DNA from: Rhizobium sp. NFR03
GTDB lineage: Bacteria; Pseudomonadota; Alphaproteobacteria; Rhizobiales; Rhizobiaceae
Direction of reading: 5' to 3'
Assembly: GCF_900111275.1 (NCBI RefSeq)
Contig: NZ_FOGR01000010.1
Location: 104,445 to 168,444 of the forward strand
Length of the DNA stretch: 64,000 nucleotides
Both the position numbers and the translations under genes were made by a program. The notes below the pieces were generated by a model. That model had not been told where the DNA came from. It saw only the letters and a list, made by a program, of their open reading frames with translations, and did no database searches. Within the stretch, counting starts at the first letter, position 1; each line of letters starts with the position of its first letter. Positions 17,973 through 28,036 of this stretch are shown here, in pieces.

Positions 17973-18181
17973 TGTCTTCGTCTCCTGCTCTCTCTTCTTG
18001 TGTGACCTGAAGATGGGCCTCCGGAGCCTCTTTCACAATGCACAAGTGTTCATTGCAGCCATGCGTGACAAGCAATACGGATGTCTTAAGAAGATATTAC
18101 TTTGCCGAGGTGCCGGTAAGACGTTTGCGGAGACAAGTATCGTCGGAATTAAACCGATTATATTGTCGCCGCCCGAAGCCG

Positions 18182-18224
18182 AAAAACGGGAATGGCCGGA
18201 CGTCCCAAGGGAGCATCCGGCCAT
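18182..18224 (-). terminator. Terminator after tctA
   Basis: On the minus strand, ATGGCCGGA (18224-18216) pairs with its perfect complement at 18200-18192 and a run of five T's follows (18186-18182). It lies 26 bases beyond the tctA stop. Confidence 0.65.
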
Positions 18225-18249
18225 GTATTATCCGCGATGAAGCCTCGGA

Positions 18250-19767
18250 TCAGTCTTCGCTGGCGGCCAGTTGCGAAAGCACCTGTCCGCGTCCGCGGGC
18301 GCGCAGGATCAGCGGTACGATCAGGGCGAGCGCTGCGATGGTCAGCAGCACGGCGGCGATCGGCGAGGTGAAGAGCACGCTCGGATCGCCCTGGCTGATG
18401 GCCAGAGCCCGGCGCAGCTGCTGTTCGGCAAGCGGCCCGAGAATAAGGCCAACGACCACAGGCGCGATGGGATAACCGAGGATGCGCATGATGTAGCCGA
18501 GCAGGCCGAAGGCGAGCAGCATGCCAAGCTCGAACACCGACGGATTGGCGCCGATGGTGCCGAGCGTCGCAAACAGCAGGATGCCGGCATAGAGCCACGG
18601 CTTGGGGATCGTCAGCAGCTTCACCCAGAGGCCGACCAGCGGCAGGTTGAGAACGAGCAGCATGAAGTTGGCGATCAGCAGCGAGGCGATGAGGCCCCAG
18701 ACGAGCTGCGGGTTGGTCGCAAAGAGCAGCGGGCCCGGTTGCAGGCCGTATTGCTGGAAGCCGGCAAGCATGATGGCGGCGGTGGCCGTCGTGGGCAGGC
18801 CGAGCGTCAGGAGCGGTACGAGTGTGCCGGCGGCAGACGCATTGTTGGCAGCTTCCGGCCCGGCGACGCCTTCGATCGCACCTTCGCCGAATTCTTCCGG
18901 GTACTTCGTCAGGCGCTTTTCGGTGGCGTAGGAGAGGAAGGTGCCGATTTCCGCACCGCCGGCAGGCATGGCGCCGATCGGGAAGCCGATCAACGTGCCG
19001 CGCAGCCAGGGTTTCCAGGAGCGGGCCCAGTCCTGTTTCGTCATCCACACCGAGCCCTTGACGGCCTCGACCTTGTCAGGTCCGGTCGCGCCCTGTGCGG
19101 CGATGTAGAGCGTCTCGCCGATGGCGAAGAGGGCGACGGCAAGCGTGGTGACCTCAATGCCGTCGAGCAGATCCGGCACGCCGAAGCTCATGCGCGCCTG
19201 ACCGGTCAGCTGGTCGATCCCGACGATGGCGAGCGCAAAGCCGATGAAGAGCGAGGTCAGACCGCGCAGCGTGGAATCGCCGAAGGCCGAGGATACCGTG
19301 ACGAAGGCGAGAACCATCAGGGCGAAATACTCGCGCGGTCCGAAGACGAGGGCCACCTTGACCACGAAGGGCGCGATGAACGCCAGGCCGATGGTCGCGA
19401 TGAGGCCGGCGACGAAGGAGCCGATGGCGGCTGTGGCCAGTGCCGGCCCTCCGCGCCCCTTCCGGGCCATCTTGTTGCCCTCCAGCGCGGTGACGATGGA
19501 GGCGCTTTCGCCGGGCGTGTTCAGGAGGATCGAGGTGGTGGAGCCGCCATACATGCCGCCATAATAGATGCCGGCGAACATGATCAGCGATCCCGCGGGA
19601 TCCAGCCGGTAGGTCACGGGCAGCAGGAGCGCGACGGTCAGCGCCGGGCCGATGCCGGGGAGAACGCCCACCGCCGTCCCGAGCGTCACGCCGATGAGCG
19701 CGTAGATGAGGTTCATCGGCTGCATCGCAATCGCGATGCCCTGGAGCAGGAATTCGAATGTCGACAT
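18250..19767 (-). CDS. tctA: Tripartite tricarboxylate transporter large membrane subunit TctA
   Basis: 505 residues, about 12 transmembrane segments. The signature [20 protein letters not shown] (about 34-53) and [20 protein letters not shown] (about 68-87) is diagnostic of TctA. It forms the proton- or sodium-driven channel that takes the ligand from TctC. It is the last gene of tctC-tctB-tctA, 9 bases after tctB. Confidence 0.95.
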   Translation of the reverse strand: MSTFEFLLQGIAIAMQPMNLIYALIGVTLGTAVGVLPGIGPALTVALLLPVTYRLDPAGSLIMFAGIYYGGMYGGSTTSILLNTPGESASIVTALEGNKMARKGRGGPALATAAIGSFVAGLIATIGLAFIAPFVVKVALVFGPREYFALMVLAFVTVSSAFGDSTLRGLTSLFIGFALAIVGIDQLTGQARMSFGVPDLLDGIEVTTLAVALFAIGETLYIAAQGATGPDKVEAVKGSVWMTKQDWARSWKPWLRGTLIGFPIGAMPAGGAEIGTFLSYATEKRLTKYPEEFGEGAIEGVAGPEAANNASAAGTLVPLLTLGLPTTATAAIMLAGFQQYGLQPGPLLFATNPQLVWGLIASLLIANFMLLVLNLPLVGLWVKLLTIPKPWLYAGILLFATLGTIGANPSVFELGMLLAFGLLGYIMRILGYPIAPVVVGLILGPLAEQQLRRALAISQGDPSVLFTSPIAAVLLTIAALALIVPLILRARGRGQVLSQLAASED

Positions 19768-19776
19768 GACGCTCTC

Positions 19777-20271
19777 TTAAAAGAAGAGGTGTTCGAGCGG
19801 CCCTGCCGGCAGCGACAGCTGCAGGAGACCGGCGAAGATGAGCCAGACGGCGAGACAGAGCGCGATGCCGACCGGAATGGTGATCCACAGCTTGCGCCGG
19901 CCGAAGCCAGCAGCCGTGAACGCAAAGAGCAGGCCCGTGGCGATGGAGAAGCCGACGGTGCGCAGAAGCAGCATCTGCAGGACGAGACCCCCGACGATCC
20001 AGGCGACAGGCGGAATTTCCTGGCGTTCGCGCGTCGGGAATTCGCTGCGGAAGGCCGCGACGGCCGTCCAGACGGCAAGGCCGAGAAGACACCAGGCAAT
20101 TACGAAAGGAACGGTGGCCGGGCCGATCTTGGAATAATTGGCCATGGCCGCAAGGCGGGAGCTATCCCAGAAGATCAGCCCGGCAAGGCTCGCGAGGAAG
20201 ACCGCAACGGCAAGCGCCGCCCTGTCGGGGCGGCGCGAGCTTGCGCTTGGATTGCGCGGGAGTTCGCTCAT
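19777..20271 (-). CDS. tctB: Tripartite tricarboxylate transporter small membrane subunit TctB
   Basis: 164 residues with four predicted membrane segments (around 20-40, 50-70, 90-125, 130-150), the TctB plan. Sequence is poorly conserved in this family, so the call rests on topology and position between tctC and tctA. The start overlaps the tctC stop by 4 bases. Confidence 0.88.
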   Translation of the reverse strand: MSELPRNPSASSRRPDRAALAVAVFLASLAGLIFWDSSRLAAMANYSKIGPATVPFVIAWCLLGLAVWTAVAAFRSEFPTRERQEIPPVAWIVGGLVLQMLLLRTVGFSIATGLLFAFTAAGFGRRKLWITIPVGIALCLAVWLIFAGLLQLSLPAGPLEHLFF

Positions 20272-21212
20272 TGAACGAGACCGATTTCTTTGAGGATGGT
20301 TTCGGTGGCCGAGACGTCCTTGGCGAGCTGCTCCTTGAAGGCGTCGCCCGAAAGGTAGGTGTCCTGCCAGCCCTTTGTCTTCAGCGTTTCCTGCCAGGAG
20401 GCGGACTTCACCATCTTCTCGACGTCGGCGGTGACGGCTGCCTTCTGCTCGGCCGAGAGGCCGGGTGCAGCGGCGACCATGCGCCAGTTCTGCACGACCA
20501 CGTCGAGGTTGCTTTCCTTCAGTGTCGGCGCGTCAACGCCGGCGATCTTTTCAGCGCTGGAGACGGCGAGAAGGCGCAGCGTGCCGGACTTCACCTGCGA
20601 TTCAAATTCGCCGTAGCCGGAGATACCTGCGGTGACCTGGTTGCCGAGGATGGCGGCCAGTGCTTCGCCGCCGCCCGAAAAGGCGATGTAGTTGATCTTG
20701 GTCGGATCGACGCCGGCTGCCTTGGCGATGAGGCCAACGGCGATGTGGTCCGTGCCGCCGGCCGAGCCGCCAGCCCAGGATACCGAACCCGGATCCTGCT
20801 TCAGCGCCTCGACGAGGTCGCCCATAGTCTTCAGCGGCGATTCGGCGGGAACGACGATCGCTTCGTATTCGCCGGTCAGGCGGGCGATCGGCTCGACTTC
20901 GTTCAGCGAAACCGGCGACTTGTTCGTCAGGATCGCGCCGACCATGACGTAGCCGCCGACAAGCAGGGCATTGGGGTTGCCGGCCGACTGGCTGGCGAAC
21001 TGTGCCAGGCCGATGGTGCCGCCGGCGCCGGGCACGTTCTGAACCTGGACATTGCCGGCGATCTTTTCCTGCTGCAGGGCGGTCTGCATCGAGCGCGCCG
21101 TCTGGTCCCAGCCACCGCCGGGGTTTGCCGGTGCAATGATGGTGTAGTCGGCGGCCGCCGCCGGAAGCGCCATGGCGCCGGCGATCAGGGATGCGATAAG
21201 AAACTGTTTCAA
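20268..21212 (-). CDS. tctC: Periplasmic solute-binding protein TctC (Bug family)
   Basis: 314 residues with a Sec signal peptide (first about 20 residues, ending LPAAAA). The mature start YTIIAPANPGGGWDQTARSMQ is the ligand-contacting motif of the Bug/TctC family. It binds a carboxylate (citrate or a related acid) and delivers it to TctAB. First gene of the transporter operon. No promoter was assigned in the 280 bases upstream. Confidence 0.93.
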   Translation of the reverse strand: MKQFLIASLIAGAMALPAAAADYTIIAPANPGGGWDQTARSMQTALQQEKIAGNVQVQNVPGAGGTIGLAQFASQSAGNPNALLVGGYVMVGAILTNKSPVSLNEVEPIARLTGEYEAIVVPAESPLKTMGDLVEALKQDPGSVSWAGGSAGGTDHIAVGLIAKAAGVDPTKINYIAFSGGGEALAAILGNQVTAGISGYGEFESQVKSGTLRLLAVSSAEKIAGVDAPTLKESNLDVVVQNWRMVAAAPGLSAEQKAAVTADVEKMVKSASWQETLKTKGWQDTYLSGDAFKEQLAKDVSATETILKEIGLVQ

Positions 21213-21491
21213 GGGACGTCCTCCGTCAACGCGTTTGCGCGCTGTGTTTCAATTCTTGACGCGAGGAGCTTTTAAAACAGGCGCGCATGTCAGATCGCGG
21301 GGATCTTCGCTCGGGCCGTTTTGGGTGAGACACTCCTCCGCACCGCTTCGTCACCGCCTCCACGGCTGACGAACACCACTAAGCCACCATAGTAAGCTGA
21401 CATCAACCTGACATCCATGCATCCAGTGCATAACTCGGGCCGATCGCGCCGGATTTTGCGGGAGATTTGGTCTCTGTCAGCGGATCAAGGC

Positions 21492-22601
21492 TTAGGGAAG
21501 GCCGAGCACGTCCCTCCAGCGGGCGATGAGGCGTGCGCGCTTTACCTGATCGAGATAGACCATCAGGCCCGGGCTGACCGGAACGGGACGCAGCTGCGCG
21601 CCCAGAATATCCTGCAGCGTGCTTGCCGTATTGTCGCCGGCGACCTGTGGGTTGACGGCGGCGATATGAAGCTCGCGCGCCATGATTGACTGTCCCTCGG
21701 CGGACATGAAGAATTCGAGATAGCGCCGTCCGAGTTCCGGTGCAGCCGCTGCCTCGGGCACGAGGCCGATCCGGGAGATGACGACGGTGTAGTCGGTCGG
21801 CAGGATGATGCCGAGGTCGGGATGATGTTCCGCCCAGTCTGCCGCATAGGAGCCGACGATGTTGTAGCCGAGCAGAAAGCGGCCGTCCGAGACCCGCTCC
21901 AGAATATCGGAACTCGTTGCATAGAGCTTCACCCCGGCCTCGCCCATGGCGCGGATCACCGACCAGATGTCGCCGAACTGTTCCTGGTCGCGCGCCATGA
22001 ACAGGAAGCCGACACCGGAACGCTCGATATCGTAGGTGCCGATGCGGCCCACGGCCTCACGGCCGGCCTCGCGGAGAAAGCGCACGAACTCCGCCCGCGT
22101 CGAGGGTGGTTCGCGCCCGGCAAAGCTCGGTTTGTGATAGACGAAGACAGCCGGCTCGAAGGTCAAGGCATAGGCCGTATTGCGCCAGTTCGCCCAAGCC
22201 GGCCAGGACCGGGTGAGGGGGAGGTTGCTCGGCTGGGCGTAGCCGTCATTGGTCAGCTTCACCTGCAGGTCCATCGCCGAGGAAAAGGCGAAGTCGGCCG
22301 TCTTCTGCCCTGCATCCGTTTCCCGGACGATCCGGTCGTAGATTTCCCCCGTCAGCATGTTCTCGTGACGAACGGCAATGTCGGGATTGGCGCCCTGAAA
22401 CCCGTTGATCAGCGGTCGCGCCAAGGGATCGTCCAGTGACGAATAAACGTTGAGCACCGGCGCATCCGCCCGGCCGCTCCGCGCCGGGTAAAAATCCGGC
22501 GCGGCGGCAGCAGCGGCCGTACCGGCGAGAAAGAGGAGAAGGACTGCGGCAAGGCGAAACATGAGCGGAGTGTGCGCCAGCGGTGTCCTTCGCACAAGCA
22601 T
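21492..22601 (-). CDS. Orphan ABC-type (iron/PgtC-like) periplasmic binding protein
   Basis: 369 residues. A signal peptide is clear if translation begins at Met14 (FRLAAVLLLFLAG). The longer frame from 22601 would add 13 residues, so the start is uncertain. The body resembles type II binding proteins of the Fe3+/PgtC kind, with VLNVYSSLDDPLARPLINGF at the mature N-terminus. No ABC permease or ATPase gene is nearby. It is divergent from tctD-tctE, so it may present ligand to the TctE sensor instead of a transporter. That role is inference. Confidence 0.75.
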   Translation of the reverse strand: MLVRRTPLAHTPLMFRLAAVLLLFLAGTAAAAAAPDFYPARSGRADAPVLNVYSSLDDPLARPLINGFQGANPDIAVRHENMLTGEIYDRIVRETDAGQKTADFAFSSAMDLQVKLTNDGYAQPSNLPLTRSWPAWANWRNTAYALTFEPAVFVYHKPSFAGREPPSTRAEFVRFLREAGREAVGRIGTYDIERSGVGFLFMARDQEQFGDIWSVIRAMGEAGVKLYATSSDILERVSDGRFLLGYNIVGSYAADWAEHHPDLGIILPTDYTVVISRIGLVPEAAAAPELGRRYLEFFMSAEGQSIMARELHIAAVNPQVAGDNTASTLQDILGAQLRPVPVSPGLMVYLDQVKRARLIARWRDVLGLP

Positions 22602-22715
22602 CGGGATGACGGCTTCCTCTGCAATTCCAGATCGATGGCGCGATAGCGCCGGAAAAACGTTTTGTCCGCGCAGGGACTTATTCTAGGATCAAGGGGGTCG
22701 AGGAGCCGCCATATT

Positions 22716-23411
22716 TTGAGAATTCTTCTGGTCGAAGACAACAAGGTCCTGTCGGAAGGGCTTGCCGCCATCCTGCGCGGCAGCGGTTATGCTGTGGATG
22801 TGGTGCAAGACGGTGCCTCGGCCGATGCTGCGGCGGCAACCGAGCGGTTCGATCTCGTGATCCTCGACCTGACCTTGCCCGAGATGGACGGGCTCGACGT
22901 GCTGCGTTCCATGCGGGCGCGTCAGAACCGGTCGGCCGTGCTGATCCTGACGGCGCGAGGCAGTGCCGAGGAAAAGGTCCGCGGGCTCGATCTCGGCGCC
23001 GACGACTACATGATCAAGCCGTTCGATATCGGCGAGTTCGAGGCACGGGTGCGCGTTCTCCTGCGGCGGCAGGCAGGCCTGCGCTCCTCCATGGTCACTT
23101 TCGGCCCCGTTTCGCTGGACCTGACCTCGCGGACCTTCTCGTCCGACGGCATACCCATCGACATTCCCCTGCGCGAGACCGGGCTTCTGGAGATCCTCTT
23201 CATGCGTGCCGGAAAGGTTGTGGCGAAGGATGCCATCATGCAGTCGCTGACGGCGTTCGATGACGATCTCAGCCCCAATGCCATCGAGCAATATGTCAGC
23301 CGCCTGCGCAAGCGCCTGTTACCGCATGGGCTGACGGTGCGCACGGCGCGCGGTATCGGCTATTATCTCGACAAGGCGGCGCCCGCAGACCCTTCACCGG
23401 ATACGCCATGA
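22716..23411 (+). CDS. tctD: OmpR-family response regulator TctD
   Basis: 231 residues starting at TTG 22716, with AGGAG at 22701-22705; a longer reading from 22662 has no ribosome site. Receiver domain: acidic pair E7/D8, phospho-acceptor D51 (VILDLTLPEMDG) and Lys in MIKPFD. The C-terminal winged helix has SPNAIEQYVSRLRKRL. Stop overlaps the kinase start (ATGA). Expected to turn on the nearby tct transport genes in response to the external carboxylate. Confidence 0.9.
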   Translation: MRILLVEDNKVLSEGLAAILRGSGYAVDVVQDGASADAAAATERFDLVILDLTLPEMDGLDVLRSMRARQNRSAVLILTARGSAEEKVRGLDLGADDYMIKPFDIGEFEARVRVLLRRQAGLRSSMVTFGPVSLDLTSRTFSSDGIPIDIPLRETGLLEILFMRAGKVVAKDAIMQSLTAFDDDLSPNAIEQYVSRLRKRLLPHGLTVRTARGIGYYLDKAAPADPSPDTP

Positions 23412-24820
23412 GCGGTGTGCGTGCGGCGCATTCGCTGCGCAGGCGGCTTCTGGCCTGGCTGCTCGCGGCCACCGCCGTCATCGGCATCATCGCGCTTGGC
23501 GATACCTACCGGGAAGCCGTGAAGACGGCGAACAGCGTCTCGGATCGCGTGCTGGCGGGGTCGGCGCTCGCGATCGCCGACCGGGTGGTTGTGGCCGAAG
23601 ACGGCACGCTCGAGGTCGACATGCCCTATGTGGCGCTGGAAATGCTGACATCTGCGGCGCAGGACCGGGTGTTCTATCGGGTCGATGGCCCGCCCGGCCA
23701 TTTCATCACCGGCTACCGCACCCTGCCAGGCATTGCCGAGATGCAGGGACGGCAGGCCGTCTATCTCGATTCCGACTACCGCGGCGAGCCCATCCGCATT
23801 GCCGCGCTCGAACGATCTGCCTCGACGGGGATCGACTCGGTGCCCTTCGTCGTGACCGTGGCGGAAACCACGGTGGCGCGGCAGCAGCTCGCGCGCGCTC
23901 TGCTGTTTCGCTCGGCGCTGCGGCTGTTCCTCCTGATCTTCGGAGCAGCGGCCATCGTCTGGATCGCCGTCACGCTGTCGCTGCGTCCGCTCTACCGGCT
24001 GGGCGATGCCATTGCCGAGCGCAGTCCCGACGATCTTCGTCCGATCCGGCAATCCGTGCCACGGGAGGTGGAGGGCCTGGTCGAAACGGTCAATTCCTTC
24101 ATGGTAAGGCTGCAATCGGCGCTCGACGCCATGCGCCATTTTTCCGGCAATGCAGGCCACCAGCTGCGGACGCCGCTGGCCGTCGTGCGGACGCAGCTTG
24201 CGCTGGCCGCCCGGTCCGAAAAGCCTGAGGACATCAAGGCCTTCATCGCCCGTAGCGACGAGGCGGTCGGCCATGCCGAGCGAATTCTCGCGCAATTGCT
24301 GCTTCTGGCGAAGATCGATGCGACCGGTTCGGGTTCCTCGACCGCTCTGGTGCCGATGGACCTGACCATGGTCGCGCGGGAGATCACGGCGGAGTACGTG
24401 CCCCGCGCTGCGGATGTCGGCATCGACCTTGGCTTCGAAGGCGAGGGAACGGCCTTCATCGCCGCAGAGCCGCTGCTGATCGGCGAACTCCTGCGCAATC
24501 TCGTGGAAAATGCGCTCGCTTATGCCGGACGGGGTGCCGAGGTGACGGTGAGGGTTAGGTGCGAGCAGGGCGTCGTGCTGCTCGACGTCGAAGACAACGG
24601 TCCCGGCATTCCGCCGGAAAAACTGCCCGCCGTGCGGCAGCGCTTTGCCCGCGGCGAGAGCGAGGCACCGGGCCTCGGGCTCGGGCTGCCGATCGTCGAG
24701 GAGATCGCGGTTCGTTTCGAGGGTCGTCTCTCGCTCGGGCCAGCCCGCCTGGACGAAGGCGAGGCCGGCCGTGGTCTGAAAGTGCGGGTGGCCTTTCCCG
24801 CGGTCTCCGACGACACCTGA
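23408..24820 (+). CDS. tctE: Sensor histidine kinase TctE
   Basis: 470 residues. Two membrane spans (about 10-30 and 175-200) flank a periplasmic 2CSK_N-type domain, followed by HAMP, HisKA (phospho-His in GNAGHQLRTPLAV, about 252) and HATPase_c (NLVENALAY about 365, DVEDNGPGI about 393, GLGLGLPIVEE about 422). This is the TctE/QseC-like architecture. It is coupled to tctD and divergent from the orphan binding protein. Confidence 0.92.
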   Translation: MSGVRAAHSLRRRLLAWLLAATAVIGIIALGDTYREAVKTANSVSDRVLAGSALAIADRVVVAEDGTLEVDMPYVALEMLTSAAQDRVFYRVDGPPGHFITGYRTLPGIAEMQGRQAVYLDSDYRGEPIRIAALERSASTGIDSVPFVVTVAETTVARQQLARALLFRSALRLFLLIFGAAAIVWIAVTLSLRPLYRLGDAIAERSPDDLRPIRQSVPREVEGLVETVNSFMVRLQSALDAMRHFSGNAGHQLRTPLAVVRTQLALAARSEKPEDIKAFIARSDEAVGHAERILAQLLLLAKIDATGSGSSTALVPMDLTMVAREITAEYVPRAADVGIDLGFEGEGTAFIAAEPLLIGELLRNLVENALAYAGRGAEVTVRVRCEQGVVLLDVEDNGPGIPPEKLPAVRQRFARGESEAPGLGLGLPIVEEIAVRFEGRLSLGPARLDEGEAGRGLKVRVAFPAVSDDT

Positions 24821-24974
24821 AGATCCTTCGCGCCGATCATTCGTTGGCGTGGTCATCGGATCAGCGGATTTCATTGGTCATATCGGGGCAATCGCGGCAA
24901 TGTCCGCAGCCTTCTCCCGGACGTATCCGCACTGTGCAACGCTTCGGGGAATGCCTCGATCCCGGGAGCCTGCC

Positions 24975-26426
24975 ATGCGTATCACATCCGATCTCACCCG
25001 CCATCTCCGGGATCCGCGTCTCCTTCCGGAGGCTGAGGTGGCAGGTGCGGCATTCGAGGTTCGCAATCCCTCTTCCGGCGTTCTGCTGGCGACCTTGCCG
25101 GATATGGGTGTGCCCGAAACGCGCGCGGCCATCGAACGGGCATCGGCTGTGCAGCCTGCCTGGGCGGGGCTTCCTGCCAAAGACCGCAGCCAGCTCATGC
25201 GGCGCTGGCACGATCTCGTTCTCGCTCATATCGACGATCTCGCAGCGATCCTGACGGCCGAAATGGGCAAGCCGCTGGGCGAAGCCCGTTCGGAGGTGCA
25301 GCACGCCGCGGCCTATATCGAATGGTATGCGGAAGAGGCAAAGCGCGTCTATGGCGAGACGTTTCCCGCACCCTCCACGGACCGGCGGATGTTCGTCATC
25401 AAGCAGCCGGTCGGCATTGTCGGCACGATCACGCCGTGGAATTTCCCGGCCTCCATGGTGGCGCGGAAGGTTGCGCCGGCACTGGCCGTAGGGTGTCCCG
25501 TGATCCTGAAGCCGGCCGAACAGACGCCGCTGGTGGCCGTCGCGCTGCACCGTCTGGCGCTGGATGCCGGCTTCCCCGAAGGGGTCTTGCAGCTCGTTCT
25601 TGCCAGCGAGGGACAAGCGGTGGGCTATGAGCTCTGCACGCATCCGAAGGTGCGCAAGATCAGTTTTACCGGCTCGACGGAGGTCGGCCGGCTTTTGATG
25701 CGGCAATGCGCCGACCAGATCAAGAAGGTCAGTCTGGAGCTAGGCGGAAGCGCGCCGTTCATCGTCTTCGACGATGCGGATATCGATGCTGCTGTCGATG
25801 GCGCCATTCAGGCAAAGTTCCGCAATGCCGGGCAAACCTGCACCTCGGCCAACCGCATCTATGTCCAGTCCGCAGTCTACGACGCGTTTTCCGAGAAGCT
25901 GGCGGCCGATGTCGCCGATCTGCGTGTTGGCGACGGCTTCGAGCCGACCGTTTCTGTCGGTCCGCTAATCGACAAGGCAGCGCTGCGCAAAGTGGCGCAT
26001 CATGTCGAGGATGCGGTTCTCAGGGGCGCCAAGGTGCTGTGCGGCGGTGGAAGGGTCGGTGAGACCGGTACCTTCTTTGCGCCGACGGTTCTCACCTATG
26101 TGGATCACGGCATGCTGGTTGCCTGCGACGAGACGTTTGGCCCTGTTGCGCCGGTTATCCGGTTCGAAACGGTCGAGGACGTCATCCATCAGGCGAATGA
26201 CACGATCTACGGGCTGGCGGCTTACTTCTACGCCACGGAGCTGCGCAAGGTCTGGCGGGTGGCCGAGGCGCTGGAATACGGCATGATCGGCATCAATACC
26301 GGTCGCATGTCCTCCGAAGCGGCGCCCTTCGGCGGGTTGAAACAGTCGGGGATCGGTCGCGAAGGGTCGCGTCACGGCATGGAGGATTATCTCGACATGA
26401 AATATCTCTGCATGGGCAATATCTGA
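24975..26426 (+). CDS. NAD(P)-dependent aldehyde dehydrogenase, succinate-semialdehyde dehydrogenase type
   Basis: 483 residues from ATG 24975 (GGGAG upstream); earlier in-frame starts run back toward tctE without a ribosome site. It has the GabD-like motifs TPWNFPASM, GSTEVGRLLM, the catalytic Glu in LELGGSAPF and Cys in NAGQTCTSANR, and the end EAAPFGGLKQSGIGREG. Succinate or glutarate semialdehyde is the likely substrate by family. Pairing with the following peptidase-like gene does not settle it. Confidence 0.85.
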   Translation: MRITSDLTRHLRDPRLLPEAEVAGAAFEVRNPSSGVLLATLPDMGVPETRAAIERASAVQPAWAGLPAKDRSQLMRRWHDLVLAHIDDLAAILTAEMGKPLGEARSEVQHAAAYIEWYAEEAKRVYGETFPAPSTDRRMFVIKQPVGIVGTITPWNFPASMVARKVAPALAVGCPVILKPAEQTPLVAVALHRLALDAGFPEGVLQLVLASEGQAVGYELCTHPKVRKISFTGSTEVGRLLMRQCADQIKKVSLELGGSAPFIVFDDADIDAAVDGAIQAKFRNAGQTCTSANRIYVQSAVYDAFSEKLAADVADLRVGDGFEPTVSVGPLIDKAALRKVAHHVEDAVLRGAKVLCGGGRVGETGTFFAPTVLTYVDHGMLVACDETFGPVAPVIRFETVEDVIHQANDTIYGLAAYFYATELRKVWRVAEALEYGMIGINTGRMSSEAAPFGGLKQSGIGREGSRHGMEDYLDMKYLCMGNI

Positions 26427-26471
26427 ACGCGTTCCCTTGGGACGTGCGACCTTGCGCGAATGGAGACGAAT

Positions 26472-27716
26472 ATGGCGTATCTCGACCGGGACCGGGCGGC
26501 ACGGCTCATGGCCGCAGCCGGCCTCGACGCGCTGCTGCTGTTCACGCCCGAAGGCTTTACCTATGCGACGGGTGCAAGCCCCGGTGTCGGCACGATGTGG
26601 AGGCGGGCCGGCGCCGTTGCAGCCATCGTTCCCGCAGATCCGGGCGTTCCCATCGGTGCCGTGGTCAGCGATCTCTTTGCGGAAAGTTTTCGCGCGTCGA
26701 GCGACGTGACCGATATCCGCATCCATCCGCTCTGGGTGGAAACAACGGATGTGCGGCCGCAGGATTCATCCCAGCCTCTGCCCGATCTGATTGCCGCCGC
26801 ATGGGCGGGCTCGGGCCGCTCCGCTGGCTTTGCGCGCCCGGAAACGTTCGATGCGGCGCTGGGTTTCCGTCTGGCCGGCGATCTTCTGGCCGCCCGGAAG
26901 CTCGGCGGTGCGCGTGTGGGCGTCGAACTCGACAGCCTCTCGGTTCTGGATTTCGCGCAAGTGTCGACATCACTGCCGGGTTGCCAGCTGCTCGACGGCA
27001 GCGATGTGCTTCGCCAGCTGAGAATGGTGAAGTCGGCGCAGGAGATCGAGCATCTGCGAACGGCCGTTACGCTGGCCGAGATCGGGATCGGTGCTTTGGC
27101 TGCGGCAATCGCGCCCGGGCAGACGCGCGATGCGCTGGCTGAGGTCTGGACCTCGGCCGTGCAGGCCGAGGCGCGGAAAAGGGATATCCGCACCCTGAGC
27201 GGACTTTGGGAATATGTGTCCGTCGGCGCCAATCCGTGGTCGCGAGGAGGTGTGGTCGAGGAGGGCTCCCTGATCAAGGTCGATGTCGGCTGTCTCATCA
27301 AGGGTTACACATCGGACACCGGTCGGACATTCGTTTGCGGCACGCCGACGGCCGTACAAAGCCAGCTATTCGATGCGCTGTCTCAGGCCTTTGACGTTGG
27401 CCTGTCGCAGATCCGGCCCGATGTCGAGATGCGGGCCGTGCATGCGGCAGCGACCACCGCGATGGCGAAAGCGGGTTTCCCCGGTTTCAGCCGCGGACAC
27501 TTCGGTCATGGTCTCGGTGCCGGCCTGGGAAGCGAGGAATGGCCCTTTTTCTCCGCAACAAGCAGCGTGGTGCTGGAGCCGGGCATGGTCGTCGCCTTCG
27601 AGACACCCTGGTATATCGACGGTATCGGCGGCATGATCATCGAGAACCAGCTCCTGATCACGGCGGATGGTCACGAGGTGATGAACAGCCTGCCATGGGG
27701 GTTGGTGTCTGTTTGA
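26472..27716 (+). CDS. M24-family metallopeptidase (creatinase/Xaa-Pro aminopeptidase-like)
   Basis: 414 residues from ATG 26472, which has GGAG 6 bases upstream. An N-terminal creatinase-like domain (1-160) is followed by a pita-bread catalytic domain. All five metal ligands are visible: Asp in IKVDVG, Asp in SDTGRTF, His in RGHFGHGLGAGLG, Glu in AFETPWY and Glu in MIIENQ. It lies 45 bases after the aldehyde dehydrogenase and is probably co-transcribed. It could be a dipeptidase or a creatinase-type C-N hydrolase. Confidence 0.85.
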   Translation: MAYLDRDRAARLMAAAGLDALLLFTPEGFTYATGASPGVGTMWRRAGAVAAIVPADPGVPIGAVVSDLFAESFRASSDVTDIRIHPLWVETTDVRPQDSSQPLPDLIAAAWAGSGRSAGFARPETFDAALGFRLAGDLLAARKLGGARVGVELDSLSVLDFAQVSTSLPGCQLLDGSDVLRQLRMVKSAQEIEHLRTAVTLAEIGIGALAAAIAPGQTRDALAEVWTSAVQAEARKRDIRTLSGLWEYVSVGANPWSRGGVVEEGSLIKVDVGCLIKGYTSDTGRTFVCGTPTAVQSQLFDALSQAFDVGLSQIRPDVEMRAVHAAATTAMAKAGFPGFSRGHFGHGLGAGLGSEEWPFFSATSSVVLEPGMVVAFETPWYIDGIGGMIIENQLLITADGHEVMNSLPWGLVSV

Positions 27717-28036
27717 AAATCGGCTCTCATCAGGCTTTGCGGCGAAATGCTGCGACCTTTCCCGTTCATCTTTAGAGCCGATTCAACATGCGGACGAGGG
27801 GCGGAGACATAAAAGCTGCTGCTGCATACCTCAAGTCTAAATCGTATTCAGGATAAGGTGATGCTGCAAGTATAAATACAAAGCAGACCTGACCACGTCA
27901 TTTATGATGCATCACATTGTATTGCCCAATTGATTGTATCAATGTGCATCTGTTGCACGGCTGTCATGTTTTTTGATTATCGACCTGAAGTTGCGCTTGC
28001 GGAAAGATCCGCAACAGCATCTCGAAAGGCGCCTCC
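27717..28036. other. AT-rich intergenic region before the MFS gene
   Basis: No gene. The stretch 27830-27960 is clearly richer in A/T than the neighbours. It begins with the inverted repeat at 27718-27783. Confidence 0.5.
27718..27783. repeat. Inverted repeat at the edge of the MFS islet
   Basis: AATCGGCTCT (27718-27727) is exactly complementary to 27774-27783 across 46 bases, immediately after the M24 gene stop. Ten bases of the right arm plus flank (AGCCGATTCA) recur in direct orientation at 29345-29354 beyond the MFS gene. Confidence 0.6.

Noticed and set aside
18271..20274. 667-codon plus-strand frame opposite tctA/tctB
   Set aside because: Very charged, repetitive composition of an antisense shadow; TctA signature is on the other strand.
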